A stretch of DNA of 64,000 nucleotides from Alkalibacterium sp. MB6 (GTDB lineage Bacteria; Bacillota; Bacilli; Lactobacillales; Carnobacteriaceae_A). The position numbers and the translations under genes were made by a program. The notes under the pieces were generated by a model. The model had not been told where the DNA came from. It saw only the letters and a program-made list of their open reading frames with translations, and made no database searches. This document shows positions 8,098 through 16,510 of this stretch, piece by piece. The stretch lies in contig NZ_PREX01000004.1 in the NCBI RefSeq assembly GCF_009935905.1, positions 1 through 64,000 on the forward strand, read 5' to 3'. Position 1 is the first letter of the stretch. Each line of letters opens with the position of its first letter.

Positions 8098-8579
8098 TGA
8101 CAACTGTAAGGCGGGTAATTAGAGAAAAAGCGTTCCAAGCTCTTTTTCAATTATCTACACATGAGAATTTAACAAATGAAGAAGCCATCCAATTGTCATT
8201 GGACAGTACCCTTCCGATAAATGAAGAGCGGTCACTTGAAGCAGCTATGGCTCTTGTCCTGCCTGAGAAATCAAATAGTAAAGAAATCGTAGACGATTCA
8301 CTTACTTATTTGAAAAAGTTGGTTGAAGGTGTACAAACCAATAGGGAAGTCATTGACGAGACAATCAACCAGCATCTCAAAAAATGGACACTCAACCGTT
8401 TAGAACGAACCAACTTGTTGATCCTTCGCTTAGCGGCTTATGAATTGTTATTTGAAAAAGATGAGGTAGATAAGCGAATCGTTATGAATGAAGCGATAGA
8501 GTTAACGAAAACTTACAATGATGAAAAAGCTAGTAAATTCGTCAATGGTGTATTACAAAGTATTGCCGATCAACAGTAA
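8097..8579 (+). CDS. nusB: Transcription antitermination factor NusB
   Basis: An RNA-binding antitermination factor that joins NusE(S10) at boxA during rRNA transcription. It has 160 residues, all helical. Conserved parts include REKAFQALFQL at the start, WTLNRLERTNLLILRLAAYELL in the centre and NEAIELTKTY...ASKFVNGVL at the end. The start is GTG 8097, sharing a base with the asp23 stop and thus translationally coupled. The insert of about 20 residues after helix 2 makes it slightly longer than Bacillus NusB (131 aa), which is normal for lactic acid bacteria. Confidence 0.96.
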   Translation: MTTVRRVIREKAFQALFQLSTHENLTNEEAIQLSLDSTLPINEERSLEAAMALVLPEKSNSKEIVDDSLTYLKKLVEGVQTNREVIDETINQHLKKWTLNRLERTNLLILRLAAYELLFEKDEVDKRIVMNEAIELTKTYNDEKASKFVNGVLQSIADQQ

Positions 8580-8666
8580 GCACTTTTTTCTCACTTTTCA
8601 AAAGAAGTCTGGAAAAGATGGCACAAGTCCAGAGAGTCTATAAGGTTGATTAGGCAGTGAGTAAGG

Positions 8667-8712
8667 GCGGAAAAGTAGAGTGTGAGAGGCATTCTACTTT
8701 TCTGCTCTTTTC
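8667..8712 (+). terminator. Terminator after nusB
   Basis: GCGGAAAAGTAGA (8667-8679) pairs with TCTACTTTTCTGC (8693-8705), 13 bp with one G-U pair, followed by TCTTTTC. It is preceded by a further hairpin TCTGG/CCAGA within 8609-8635, so the whole 8580-8712 spacer is probably folded in RNA. Confidence 0.75.
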
Positions 8713-8764
8713 TATATTTATTTTAAACGAAAAAAACGTAAACTAGTCAGGAAGGAGGGCGGTT

Positions 8765-10114
8765 ATGGAGCAAGATTACTTAACAGTCACTCAATTAACA
8801 CGTTATATTAAACGAAAGTTCGACTACGATCCTTATTTAGAAAGAGTCTTTATTAAAGGGGAAATTTCAAACTACAATCCGAAAAGGCGATATGCTCATC
8901 AATATTTCAGTATTAAAGATGAAGGAGCCAAACTATCAGCTGTATTATTTTTAAAAGAACAAAAGAATATGACAGTTGAACTAGAAGAAGGCATGAGTGT
9001 GATGGCTGTAGGTAGATTAGGGGTCTATGAAAAAACAGGTTCATATCAACTCTATATCGACCATATTGAACCAGAAGGCTTAGGTCAGCTTTATGCTGCA
9101 TACGAGCGGACGAAAAAGAAATTAGCAGAAGAAGGTTGGTTTGACCAAGAGCTGAAAAAGCCTTTAATCCGTTTCCCTAAAAGAATTGGTATCATAACAA
9201 GTCCAAGCGGGGCAGTGATACAAGATATTCAAACGACGATTAAAAGACGGTTTCCTATGGTGCAACTGTATTTATTCCCGACCATGGTTCAAGGAGATAA
9301 AGCAGCTGACTCTATTGTCTCCAGCATTCAACGAGCAGACCAACGTGGGGATTTGGATACATTAATCGTCGCTCGTGGGGGAGGCTCCTTTGAAGACCTC
9401 TTTCCTTTTAATGAAGAAAAAGTAGCCTTAGCTATTGCGAAAGCAAACACACCTATTATATCGTCAGTGGGTCATGAAACAGACACCACATTAGCAGATT
9501 TAGCAGCGGATGTTAGGGCGGCGACTCCGACGGCAGCAGCTGAATTGGCTGTACCTGTCCTTTTAGAAGAACTGGGTAAAATTGATTTAACGACTCAGCG
9601 CCTAGTTCAATCGATGCTAGCCTTTTTAAGGCACCAAAAAGAACGGGTGTCGCGTTATGAACAGTCTTATGTATTCAGACAGCCCAAGAGATTATATGAT
9701 GGCTATAACCAGACCTTGGACCAGGTGACCACACAGCTTATTCGTGCAATGGAAGACCAAGTCAGAGAAAGCAAGCAGCAATCAGCCTTACTGAATCAAA
9801 AATTAAAAGCCTTTGACCCGACCATTCGATTACACCAAGCACAAACGGATATTGACCGGTTAACCAAACAATTAACGAGAGCGACCAAGCAAGTGATTTC
9901 CGACCAGGACAAGACAATTAATTACTTGATGCAGTCACTTGATCATTTATCTCCTTTGAAAGTAGTGGACCGAGGGTTTTCAATTACAAGGCACGACCAG
10001 CAAGTGGTCAAATCGATTGACCAAGTAGCAGAGAATGATGCAATTGATATTTTCGTTTCAGATGGAATCATACATGCACACGTATTGAGCAAAGATAAGC
10101 AGGAGGAAAGTTAA
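8765..10114 (+). CDS. xseA: Exodeoxyribonuclease VII large subunit
   Basis: The catalytic subunit of exonuclease VII, which degrades single-stranded DNA from both ends with XseB as partner. It has 449 residues: an N-terminal OB fold (about 15-105, with VFIKGEISNY), the catalytic domain with the family motifs RIGIITSPSGAVIQD and ARGGGSFEDL, SSVGHETD near 237, then a long coiled-coil region and a short C-terminal beta segment. The start is ATG 8765 after GGAGGGCGG. It overlaps xseB by one base (TAATG), so the subunits are translationally coupled. Confidence 0.97.
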   Translation: MEQDYLTVTQLTRYIKRKFDYDPYLERVFIKGEISNYNPKRRYAHQYFSIKDEGAKLSAVLFLKEQKNMTVELEEGMSVMAVGRLGVYEKTGSYQLYIDHIEPEGLGQLYAAYERTKKKLAEEGWFDQELKKPLIRFPKRIGIITSPSGAVIQDIQTTIKRRFPMVQLYLFPTMVQGDKAADSIVSSIQRADQRGDLDTLIVARGGGSFEDLFPFNEEKVALAIAKANTPIISSVGHETDTTLADLAADVRAATPTAAAELAVPVLLEELGKIDLTTQRLVQSMLAFLRHQKERVSRYEQSYVFRQPKRLYDGYNQTLDQVTTQLIRAMEDQVRESKQQSALLNQKLKAFDPTIRLHQAQTDIDRLTKQLTRATKQVISDQDKTINYLMQSLDHLSPLKVVDRGFSITRHDQQVVKSIDQVAENDAIDIFVSDGIIHAHVLSKDKQEES

Positions 10115-10341
10115 TGAAAAATGAGCAGACAGTAAAGGATCAGACCTTTGACGAGGCAATGAAAAAACTCGAACACATTGTGAACAAATTAGAGCAGGGA
10201 GATGTGCCGTTAGAAGAAGCCTTGGATCAATTTCAAGAAGGCATCACATTGAGTCGCTACTGCAAACGGATTGTTGACGAAGCAGAGAAGACTGTCACTA
10301 GAATGGTTAGTGAAAATGGGGAAGAAAGCATCATCGACTAA
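10114..10341 (+). CDS. xseB: Exodeoxyribonuclease VII small subunit
   Basis: The small helical subunit of exonuclease VII, 75 residues. The core TFDEAMKKLEHIVNKLEQGDVPLEEAL and the following FQEGITLSRYCKRI are diagnostic. It begins with ATG 10114 overlapping the xseA stop, with AGGAGG just upstream. It is followed 35 bp later by ispA in the same operon, an order conserved in Bacilli. Confidence 0.96.
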   Translation: MKNEQTVKDQTFDEAMKKLEHIVNKLEQGDVPLEEALDQFQEGITLSRYCKRIVDEAEKTVTRMVSENGEESIID

Positions 10342-10376
10342 AGTCAGCCATTAAAAATGAACAAAAGGAGACAGTT

Positions 10377-11270
10377 ATGTTATTTGATGAATTAACGACT
10401 CAATACAAAGAAGCGTTTGAAACCTATGTGACGGAGCAAGTGAAGGAACACAGTGGAACAGATTTGGAAGCATCCATGCGTTATTCATTGGAAGCCGGCG
10501 GTAAGCGATTAAGACCATTAATGTTATTTGCCGTTGTCAAAGCCTTCAACCAATCCGTTGAAGCGTCTTTCCCCTATGCAGCAGCTCTTGAGATGATTCA
10601 TACTTACTCATTAATTCATGATGATTTACCTGCAATGGACGACGATGATTTAAGAAGAGGACTGCCAACGAATCACATCCAATTTTCTGAAGCTACAGCC
10701 ATTCTTGCAGGAGATGCCCTTTTGACGAAAGCTTTCGAGATGATGACAGAAGGTGAAGCAAGTGATGAAGCGAAAGTGAAGATGATTAGAGAACTTGCTC
10801 TAGCTTCTGGAAATGAAGGAATGGTTGGCGGACAAAAAGCTGATATTGACGGTGAAGAGTCATCTTTGACAGTAGAAGAGCTGGAAGCTGTTCATGCGCG
10901 TAAAACGGGTAAGTTAATTCATTTTGCTTTTTGGACAGGTGGCTTACTGGCTGATGTCGGTGAAGACACGATGAAAGACTTAGTGACTATGGCATACACA
11001 CTAGGTGTTGCCTACCAAATTAGAGATGACATTTTAGATGTTCAAGGAACGCAAGAAGAACTGGGTAAGCGAGTAGGAGCGGATGCTGAGTTAGGTAAAA
11101 GTACGTATCCAGCTTTATTAGGGCTTAAAGAAGCCAACGACTTATTCAATCAAAAGCTAGAAGAAGCACAACAGTTAAATAAACACATTAAAGCAAGAGA
11201 AGGAAACTACGATGACGAATTATTAGCATCCTTTATCCAGTCTCTTTCCCTTTCTAAGTATGAAAAATAA
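10377..11270 (+). CDS. ispA: Polyprenyl (farnesyl/geranylgeranyl) diphosphate synthase
   Basis: A trans-prenyltransferase that condenses IPP with allylic diphosphates to make farnesyl (or longer) diphosphate for undecaprenyl and quinone synthesis. It has 297 residues. The first Asp-rich motif is DDLPAMDDDD from residue 82, the second is DDILD near 221-225, and GGKRLRP at 41-47 binds diphosphate. The start is ATG 10377 after AAAAGGAG. It is co-transcribed with xseAB. Product chain length cannot be fixed from sequence alone, but the FPP synthase (IspA) type is expected at this locus. Confidence 0.94.
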   Translation: MLFDELTTQYKEAFETYVTEQVKEHSGTDLEASMRYSLEAGGKRLRPLMLFAVVKAFNQSVEASFPYAAALEMIHTYSLIHDDLPAMDDDDLRRGLPTNHIQFSEATAILAGDALLTKAFEMMTEGEASDEAKVKMIRELALASGNEGMVGGQKADIDGEESSLTVEELEAVHARKTGKLIHFAFWTGGLLADVGEDTMKDLVTMAYTLGVAYQIRDDILDVQGTQEELGKRVGADAELGKSTYPALLGLKEANDLFNQKLEEAQQLNKHIKAREGNYDDELLASFIQSLSLSKYEK

Positions 11271-11296
11271 CGCAACTAAAGTATAAAGGAGTCAAG

Positions 11297-12100
11297 ATGA
11301 AAAAAGAACGCGTGGATGATTTGCTTGTTCAACAAGGTTGGGCAGAAAACAGAGACCAGGCCAAACGACTTGTTATGGCGGGTAAGGCCTATACAAGTAA
11401 GGAAGAAAAACTCCAGACGTCTGGAGAAAAATGGCCAGCGGATACGACTGTTTATGTTAAAGGAGCGGACCAGCTTTATGTTAGCCGTGGAGGCTTGAAG
11501 TTAGAGAAAGCAATCGATTACTTTAACATCGATTTATCCGGCAAGGTGGTGTTAGACATTGGGGCGTCAACAGGTGGGTTTACAGATGTGTCTTTAAAAA
11601 ATGGCGCCCAATTGGTTTACGCCTTAGATGTAGGAACCAATCAATTGGCTTGGAAGTTGAGAATTGATAAGCGTGTGGTTGTAATGGAACAGACGAATTT
11701 TCGCCACGTTACCCCAGCGGATTTCAAAAAAGGTCAGCCTGACACAGCAACCATTGACGTGTCTTTCATTTCCTTAACCAAGATTATTCCGGTTCTAAAG
11801 ACTATTTTAAGTCCAGAGGGTGATGCGGTGATCTTAATTAAACCACAATTTGAAGCCCACAAAGAGGACGTAGGAGAAGGCGGCATCATTCTTGACCCTC
11901 AAGTACATGAATCAGTGTTAAAGCAACTAATCCATTTTCTATATAATCAGTCCTTTATGATTCATGGCATTATCCCGTCACCAATCAAAGGTGGTAAAGG
12001 AAATAAGGAATATTTAGCTTATATTAAAAGGGTACCCACTATGGATGTAACTGAGAAAGACTTGATGAAGTCGCTGTTAACAGAAGATTTATTCAGCTAA
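11297..12100 (+). CDS. tlyA: TlyA family rRNA (cytidine-2'-O)-methyltransferase
   Basis: A protein of 267 residues with an N-terminal S4 RNA-binding domain (ERVDDLLVQQG...AGKAY, residues 3-60) and an FtsJ-like SAM-dependent methyltransferase domain (VVLDIGASTGGFTDV near 80-94, then DVSFISL). TlyA enzymes methylate ribose of 16S/23S rRNA and are sometimes mis-named hemolysins. The start is ATG 11297 after AAAGGAG. Position between ispA and argR matches Bacillus yqxC. No haemolytic role should be inferred. Confidence 0.93.
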   Translation: MKKERVDDLLVQQGWAENRDQAKRLVMAGKAYTSKEEKLQTSGEKWPADTTVYVKGADQLYVSRGGLKLEKAIDYFNIDLSGKVVLDIGASTGGFTDVSLKNGAQLVYALDVGTNQLAWKLRIDKRVVVMEQTNFRHVTPADFKKGQPDTATIDVSFISLTKIIPVLKTILSPEGDAVILIKPQFEAHKEDVGEGGIILDPQVHESVLKQLIHFLYNQSFMIHGIIPSPIKGGKGNKEYLAYIKRVPTMDVTEKDLMKSLLTEDLFS

Positions 12101-12166
12101 TTGATACCATATAAACACACTATGCAGTCTTCAGTATTAATCGTTAAAAAGTAAAGGTCATTTGAT

Positions 12167-12222
12167 TGGAACTTACCGTAAAAAAAAGTATAATAAATGT
12201 TAATATACTGTATAATTATACT
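12167..12222 (+). promoter_or_regulatory. argR promoter with ARG-box-like palindrome
   Basis: TTGGAA (12167-12172), 16 bp, TATAAT (12189-12194). Just downstream, TGTATAATTATACT at 12209-12222 is nearly palindromic and resembles an ARG half-box pair (TGTAT-n4-ATACA type). It sits where a bound repressor would block transcription, suggesting autoregulation by ArgR. Confidence 0.6.
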
Positions 12223-12267
12223 AGAAGAAGATTAAGAGATGAAGATCATGCATAGGGGTGAAGCATA

Positions 12268-12717
12268 GTGAAGAAGAAAGAGCGACACCAGCTGCTCAGA
12301 CAATTAGTGCAGCAAGAAACCATTAGGAAGCAAGAGGATTTTGTTAACAAGCTTTTAGATAGAGGCATTGAAGTGACTCAAGCAACCATTTCCAGAGATA
12401 TTAAAGAACTGCAGCTCATTAAAGTGCCTGCAAAAGACGGAGGCTACCAGTACAATTTGCCACCCGAAATGAACTACAATATTTCAAAAAAATTAGGACG
12501 GCTAATGAAAGATGCCTTTGTTTCCATTGATACTCAAAAGGAATTTGTATTAGTTAAAACACTTCCCGGTAATGCGTTTGCCCTTGGAACATTGATTGAA
12601 ACAGCCAATTATAAAGAAGTATTCGGCTGTATTTCAGGGGACGACACCGTTTTAATTATCTGTAGAGATGAAGAAAGTGCTGAGCGGTTTCAAAGAAGAA
12701 TCATTTCCTTTATTTAG
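12268..12717 (+). CDS. argR: Arginine repressor ArgR/AhrC
   Basis: A hexameric regulator of arginine biosynthesis and catabolism, using L-arginine as co-repressor. It has 149 residues. The N-terminal winged helix contains the recognition helix TQATISRDIKELQL near 38-51. The C-terminal domain carries the arginine-binding core GNAFALGTLI and GCISGDDTVLIIC. The start is GTG 12268 after AGGGGTG. It is followed closely by recN, the same argR-recN pair as in many Firmicutes. No arginine genes are adjacent here. Confidence 0.95.
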   Translation: MKKKERHQLLRQLVQQETIRKQEDFVNKLLDRGIEVTQATISRDIKELQLIKVPAKDGGYQYNLPPEMNYNISKKLGRLMKDAFVSIDTQKEFVLVKTLPGNAFALGTLIETANYKEVFGCISGDDTVLIICRDEESAERFQRRIISFI

Positions 12718-12744
12718 TGAGGAATACAACAAGGAGGTTTGTCT

Positions 12745-14454
12745 TTGTTAGAATCGTTAACAATTAAAAACTTTGCTATCATAAAAGAATTATCACTGGA
12801 ATTTAATGAAGGCATGACGGTACTGACAGGTGAAACGGGTGCCGGTAAATCAATTATTATCGATGCGGTTGGCTTATTAGCTGGCGGACGAGGATCAGCT
12901 GAGTTTGTCCGTTACGGCACTAAAAAGTGTATCTTAGAAGGCCAATTTACCTACAATCGAACGAAAGCTTTGGATCAGTTACTGGAAACGCACGAAATAG
13001 AGCAAGAAGGCCAGACGTTGCTGATTCAAAGGGAAATATTCAGTAACGGACGCAATGTGTGTCGTGTGAATGGAAGTATCATCACCATTGCTATTTTAAA
13101 AGAAGTCGGCAGCCATCTCATTGACATACACGGTCAAAATGAACACCAGGAATTAATGGTAACGGAAAACCATATTCACTTACTGGATCAATTTGGTTCC
13201 ACAGCCTTAGCAGAGAAAAAGGCGGCCTACCAAGAAGTGTATGCCAATTACAGGCAGCTATTAAAACAACGTAGAGAATGGCATTTTAATGAGCAGGAAC
13301 TAGCGCAGCGGCTCGATATTTTAAAATACCAAGTAGAAGAAATAAGAAATGCACAGCTTCAGCCCAACGAAGAAGAAACTCTGCTTGAAGAAGAAAAGAA
13401 GTTAACCAACTATCAAACGATTGTTGAGTCCTTATCCACTAGTTACAACGCTCTTCAAGGAGATGACGTGAGCGGACTGGATTTGGTAGGTCTGGCTATG
13501 GATAAAATGGATGCCATCAGCGATATGGATGAGCGGTTTAAACACATTTCCGAGCATCTATCTTCTGCTTTTTTCCAAATTCAAGAAGTAGCAAGTGATA
13601 TTTACAGCGAAATTGACCGTTTAGAATATGATGAAGAACGCTTAAATGAAATAGAAGAGCGCTTGAATCTAATCCAACAGTTAAAGCGTAAGTATGGTAA
13701 TTCAGTTGAAGCCATTTTAACTCATTTCGACCAAGCCCAATCAGAATTAGAGAAATTGGAAAATAGAGAAGAGCAAGTGGATCATCTCAGTCGCAAATTG
13801 GCAGAGTTGGAAAAAGAAGCCCTTGATTTAGGGCGAGACCTGTCAGACCTTAGACAAGAAACAGCTAAAGAACTGGAAGTCGCCATATTAGAGCAATTGA
13901 AAGAATTGTATATGGAAAAAGTAAAGTACTCGGTTGTGTTTAAAGAACAGACTGATGAAGGAAATCAGGCGGCGAGGTTAACGGAACAAGGAATAGACAG
14001 AGTGGAGTTCTTTGTAGCCACCAATCCAGGTGAACCGTTAAAACCATTGTCACGTGTTGCTTCTGGTGGAGAACTGTCCCGAATGATGTTGGCGTTGAAG
14101 ACAATCTTTTCAAGGTCTCAGGGTATTACGAGCATCATATTTGATGAAGTGGACACCGGCGTCAGTGGACGAGTGGCACAAGCCATTGCAGACAAAATTC
14201 ATTCCGTTGCCGTTCACTCCCAAGTGTTGTGTATCACTCATCTCCCTCAAGTGGCAGCTATGGCCGATCAGCACTTGTATATTAAAAAGCATGTGTCAGA
14301 CGACCGAACCAGTACATCAGTCGATGTCTTAAAAAACAAAGAGCGCACAGAAGAAGTGGCACGTATGTTGTCAGGAGAAGAACTAACGCAGTTAACCATT
14401 GAAACAGCTCAAGAGTTATTAAAATTAGCGGACAGAAAAAAGAAAAGTCGATAA
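12745..14454 (+). CDS. recN: DNA repair protein RecN
   Basis: An SMC-like ATPase acting early in double-strand break repair. It has 569 residues: Walker A GETGAGKS near 30-37, a long central coiled coil (about 150-370), the ABC signature VASGGELSRMMLALK near 436-450, and Walker B IIFDEVDTGVSG. TTG 12745 is chosen as start: it lies 7 nt after AAGGAGG and gives the canonical opening LESLTIKNFAII. The alternative TTG at 12739 is only 1 nt from that site. Confidence 0.95.
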   Translation: MLESLTIKNFAIIKELSLEFNEGMTVLTGETGAGKSIIIDAVGLLAGGRGSAEFVRYGTKKCILEGQFTYNRTKALDQLLETHEIEQEGQTLLIQREIFSNGRNVCRVNGSIITIAILKEVGSHLIDIHGQNEHQELMVTENHIHLLDQFGSTALAEKKAAYQEVYANYRQLLKQRREWHFNEQELAQRLDILKYQVEEIRNAQLQPNEEETLLEEEKKLTNYQTIVESLSTSYNALQGDDVSGLDLVGLAMDKMDAISDMDERFKHISEHLSSAFFQIQEVASDIYSEIDRLEYDEERLNEIEERLNLIQQLKRKYGNSVEAILTHFDQAQSELEKLENREEQVDHLSRKLAELEKEALDLGRDLSDLRQETAKELEVAILEQLKELYMEKVKYSVVFKEQTDEGNQAARLTEQGIDRVEFFVATNPGEPLKPLSRVASGGELSRMMLALKTIFSRSQGITSIIFDEVDTGVSGRVAQAIADKIHSVAVHSQVLCITHLPQVAAMADQHLYIKKHVSDDRTSTSVDVLKNKERTEEVARMLSGEELTQLTIETAQELLKLADRKKKSR

Positions 14455-14476
14455 GTAAACGGCACATCTTAAACAC

Positions 14477-14541
14477 AAAAAAGCCTCTGATTCTTTACTA
14501 CATTAACTTTAGTCAGTTAATATAGAAAGAAGAGGCTTTTG
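14477..14541. terminator. Bidirectional terminator between recN and the DUF4044 gene
   Basis: AAAAAAGCCTCT (14477-14488) pairs with AGAGGCTTTT (14531-14540), extended by TTCTTTA/TAGAAAGAA and an inner TTAACT/AGTTAA hairpin. A-runs and T-runs on both sides allow it to end recN on + and the small gene on -. Confidence 0.85.
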
Positions 14542-14576
14542 TTCTGGTTTTAATTATGCGGATAAGATAGACTGTC

Positions 14577-14693
14577 TTAGTTTAAAACAACACTTATCAA
14601 AGAAGCAACTGCAGGAATAGCCATTGATACGACTAAAATCCAGATCATCAATTTCGTTGCTTTGCTAGTTGAGCTTTTTTCAGTTTTTTTCAT
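14577..14693 (-). CDS. DUF4044-type small membrane protein
   Basis: A 38-residue open frame: polar N-terminus MKKTEKSSTSKATK, then one hydrophobic helix (about 15-37). This matches the layout of the tiny DUF4044 proteins of lactic acid bacteria, whose function is unknown. ATG 14693 is preferred: upstream AAAGTTGGTG (8 nt before) closely mimics the ideal AAAGGAGGTG ribosome site. An upstream in-frame ATG at 14714 would swallow that site and lacks one of its own. It has its own promoter (TTGCAA-17-TACACT on the minus strand) and shares a terminator with recN, which supports it being a real gene. Confidence 0.75.
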   Translation of the reverse strand: MKKTEKSSTSKATKLMIWILVVSMAIPAVASLISVVLN

Positions 14694-14732
14694 TGAATGA
14701 ACACCAACTTTCATAGAAGCTTTTCACTTATT

Positions 14733-14805
14733 AGTGTAATGAAACTGACGAATGATTGCAAGCGCTAAAATGAGAGTTCCAAAAGTGTTCATAATTTGTT
14801 AATAT
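14733..14805. promoter_or_regulatory. Divergent promoters with cre-like site (DUF4044 gene / gnd)
   Basis: Minus strand: -35 TTGCAA (14756-14761), 17 bp, -10 TACACT (14733-14738). Plus strand: TTCCAA (14777-14782), 17 bp, TAATAT (14800-14805) with extended TGT, for gnd. TTGCAAGCGCTAAAA (14756-14770) matches the CcpA cre consensus WTGNAANCGNWNNCW with one mismatch. It covers the minus-strand -35 and ends 6 bp upstream of the gnd -35. Confidence 0.6.
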
Positions 14806-14871
14806 AAGGGTAGAACATTAAAATGAGTACCGGATTTAAAATTTGTTTTTTGGAGCGAAAGGGGATAAATA

Positions 14872-16311
14872 ATGAGTAAACAGCAAGTCGGCGTCATTGG
14901 TATGGCGGTCATGGGGAAAAACCTAGCTTTAAATATCGAAAGCAGAGGGTTTTCCGTCTCTATTTATAACAGAACATCGTCAAAAACAGAAGGCGTCATC
15001 GAAGAAAACCCAGATAAAAATCTGGTAGCTACTTATGAATTGGAAGAATTTGTCCAATCATTAGAAACACCTCGCAAAATTTTGTTAATGGTTCAAGCTG
15101 GAAAAGGAACAGATACAGTGATTCAACAGTTGCTTCCTCACTTGGATAAAGGCGACATTTTAATTGATGGTGGAAATACCTACTACAGAGACACCATTAG
15201 AAGAAGTAAAGAATTAGAAGACTCAGGCATTAACTTTATTGGGACAGGTGTTTCCGGTGGAGAAGAAGGTGCCTTGTTAGGACCAGCTATTATGCCTGGA
15301 GGACAAAAAGAAGCGTATGATTTAGTTGCACCAATTTTGGAAAAAATTGCAGCTAAAGCACCTGCCGATAATGAGCCATGTGTCACTTACATTGGACCTA
15401 ACGGATCAGGACATTATGTAAAAATGGTGCACAACGGTATTGAATACGGCGATATGCAACTCATTGCTGAATCATACCACTTGCTTAAAGACGTCGTGGG
15501 TCTATCAAATCAAGAAATGGCAGACGTTTTTAGAGAGTGGAACGAAGGAGAACTGGACAGTTTCTTAATTGAAATTACGGCTGATGCCTTAACTAAAAAG
15601 GACCCTCAAACAGGTGCTGATTTAGTTGATGTTATCTTGGACCGTGCCGGTAATAAAGGAACAGGTAAATGGACATCTCAAAGTGCATTAGATTTAGGGT
15701 TGCCGTTGCCACTTATTACAGAATCTGTATTTGCCCGTTACATTTCAGCTATGAAAGATGAGCGTGTTGCTGCAAGCAAAGTTTTACCTCAACCCGAAAA
15801 AGCTGAATTCACTGGTGATAAAAAAGAGATCATCGGAAAAATCCGTGAAGCCTTATACTTCAGTAAAATCATGAGTTACGCTCAAGGTTTTGCACAAATG
15901 GGTATGGCTTCGAAAGAATACGACTGGAATTTACAATACGGTGAGATTGCTAAAATCTTCCGTGCAGGCTGTATCATTAGAGCTCGATTCTTGCAAAAGA
16001 TTACAGAAGCCTATGAGCGCAATCCAGAATTGAAAAACCTTGTATTGGATGAGTACTTCTTAGACATTACGAGCAACTACCAACAATCAGTTCGTGACTT
16101 AGTCGGTATGGCTGTACAAGCGGGCGTTCCAATCCCTGCCTTCTCATCAGCCATTGCTTATTATGACTCTTACCGATCTGAACGATTGCCAGCTAACATT
16201 GTGCAAGCTCAACGTGACTATTTCGGTGCTCACACATATGAACGTACAGACCAAGAAGGTTCTTTCCACTTTGACTGGTATGAAGACAAAGGCGAAGAAC
16301 GATGGAACTAA
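14872..16311 (+). CDS. gnd: 6-phosphogluconate dehydrogenase (decarboxylating)
   Basis: The oxidative pentose phosphate pathway enzyme that converts 6-phosphogluconate to ribulose-5-phosphate and CO2 and makes NADPH. It has 479 residues, typical length. The N-terminal dinucleotide fold holds [13 protein letters not shown], the substrate-site segment [22 protein letters not shown] lies near 174-195, and the C-terminal tail ends in [15 protein letters not shown]. The start is ATG 14872 after GAAAGGGG. It is monocistronic, between a divergent promoter region with a cre-like site and a hairpin terminator. Confidence 0.97.
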   Translation: MSKQQVGVIGMAVMGKNLALNIESRGFSVSIYNRTSSKTEGVIEENPDKNLVATYELEEFVQSLETPRKILLMVQAGKGTDTVIQQLLPHLDKGDILIDGGNTYYRDTIRRSKELEDSGINFIGTGVSGGEEGALLGPAIMPGGQKEAYDLVAPILEKIAAKAPADNEPCVTYIGPNGSGHYVKMVHNGIEYGDMQLIAESYHLLKDVVGLSNQEMADVFREWNEGELDSFLIEITADALTKKDPQTGADLVDVILDRAGNKGTGKWTSQSALDLGLPLPLITESVFARYISAMKDERVAASKVLPQPEKAEFTGDKKEIIGKIREALYFSKIMSYAQGFAQMGMASKEYDWNLQYGEIAKIFRAGCIIRARFLQKITEAYERNPELKNLVLDEYFLDITSNYQQSVRDLVGMAVQAGVPIPAFSSAIAYYDSYRSERLPANIVQAQRDYFGAHTYERTDQEGSFHFDWYEDKGEERWN

Positions 16312-16343
16312 CCCAAACTGAATAGAACGAATAAGATGAAGAG

Positions 16344-16374
16344 AGCAGGTTTCTAATGGGAAACCTGCTATTTT
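16344..16374 (+). terminator. Terminator after gnd
   Basis: AGCAGGTTTC (16344-16353) and GAAACCTGCT (16360-16369) form a perfect 10-bp stem with a 6-nt loop, followed by a short ATTTTC tail. Confidence 0.7.
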
Positions 16375-16424
16375 CATGTAAAAGGCAGTTCTAACTGGTC
16401 CTTGATTTCCATAACGACCAAACT

Positions 16425-16433
16425 GTGGTACAC
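16425..16433 (+). promoter_or_regulatory. Extended -10 promoter of the two-component operon
   Basis: TGG-TACACT at 16425-16433, about 77 bp before the regulator start. No good -35 lies at 17 bp (TTGATT at 16401 is 21 bp away). The leader contains a small ACGGT/ACCGT hairpin. Confidence 0.45.
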
Positions 16434-16510
16434 TTGAAGAGCTTAGTCGTACACGGTCAAGAACCGTTTTAATGAAGAGTAAGTGAGGAATAAAGATAGG
16501 AGTGAAGAAG

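Noticed and set aside
11297-12100. Hemolysin annotation of TlyA
   Set aside because: S4 and FtsJ domains define an rRNA methyltransferase; the hemolysin name is historical.
16453-16471. ACGGT/ACCGT hairpin with TTTT in the two-component leader as an attenuator
   Set aside because: The stem is only 5 bp, too weak to claim termination.
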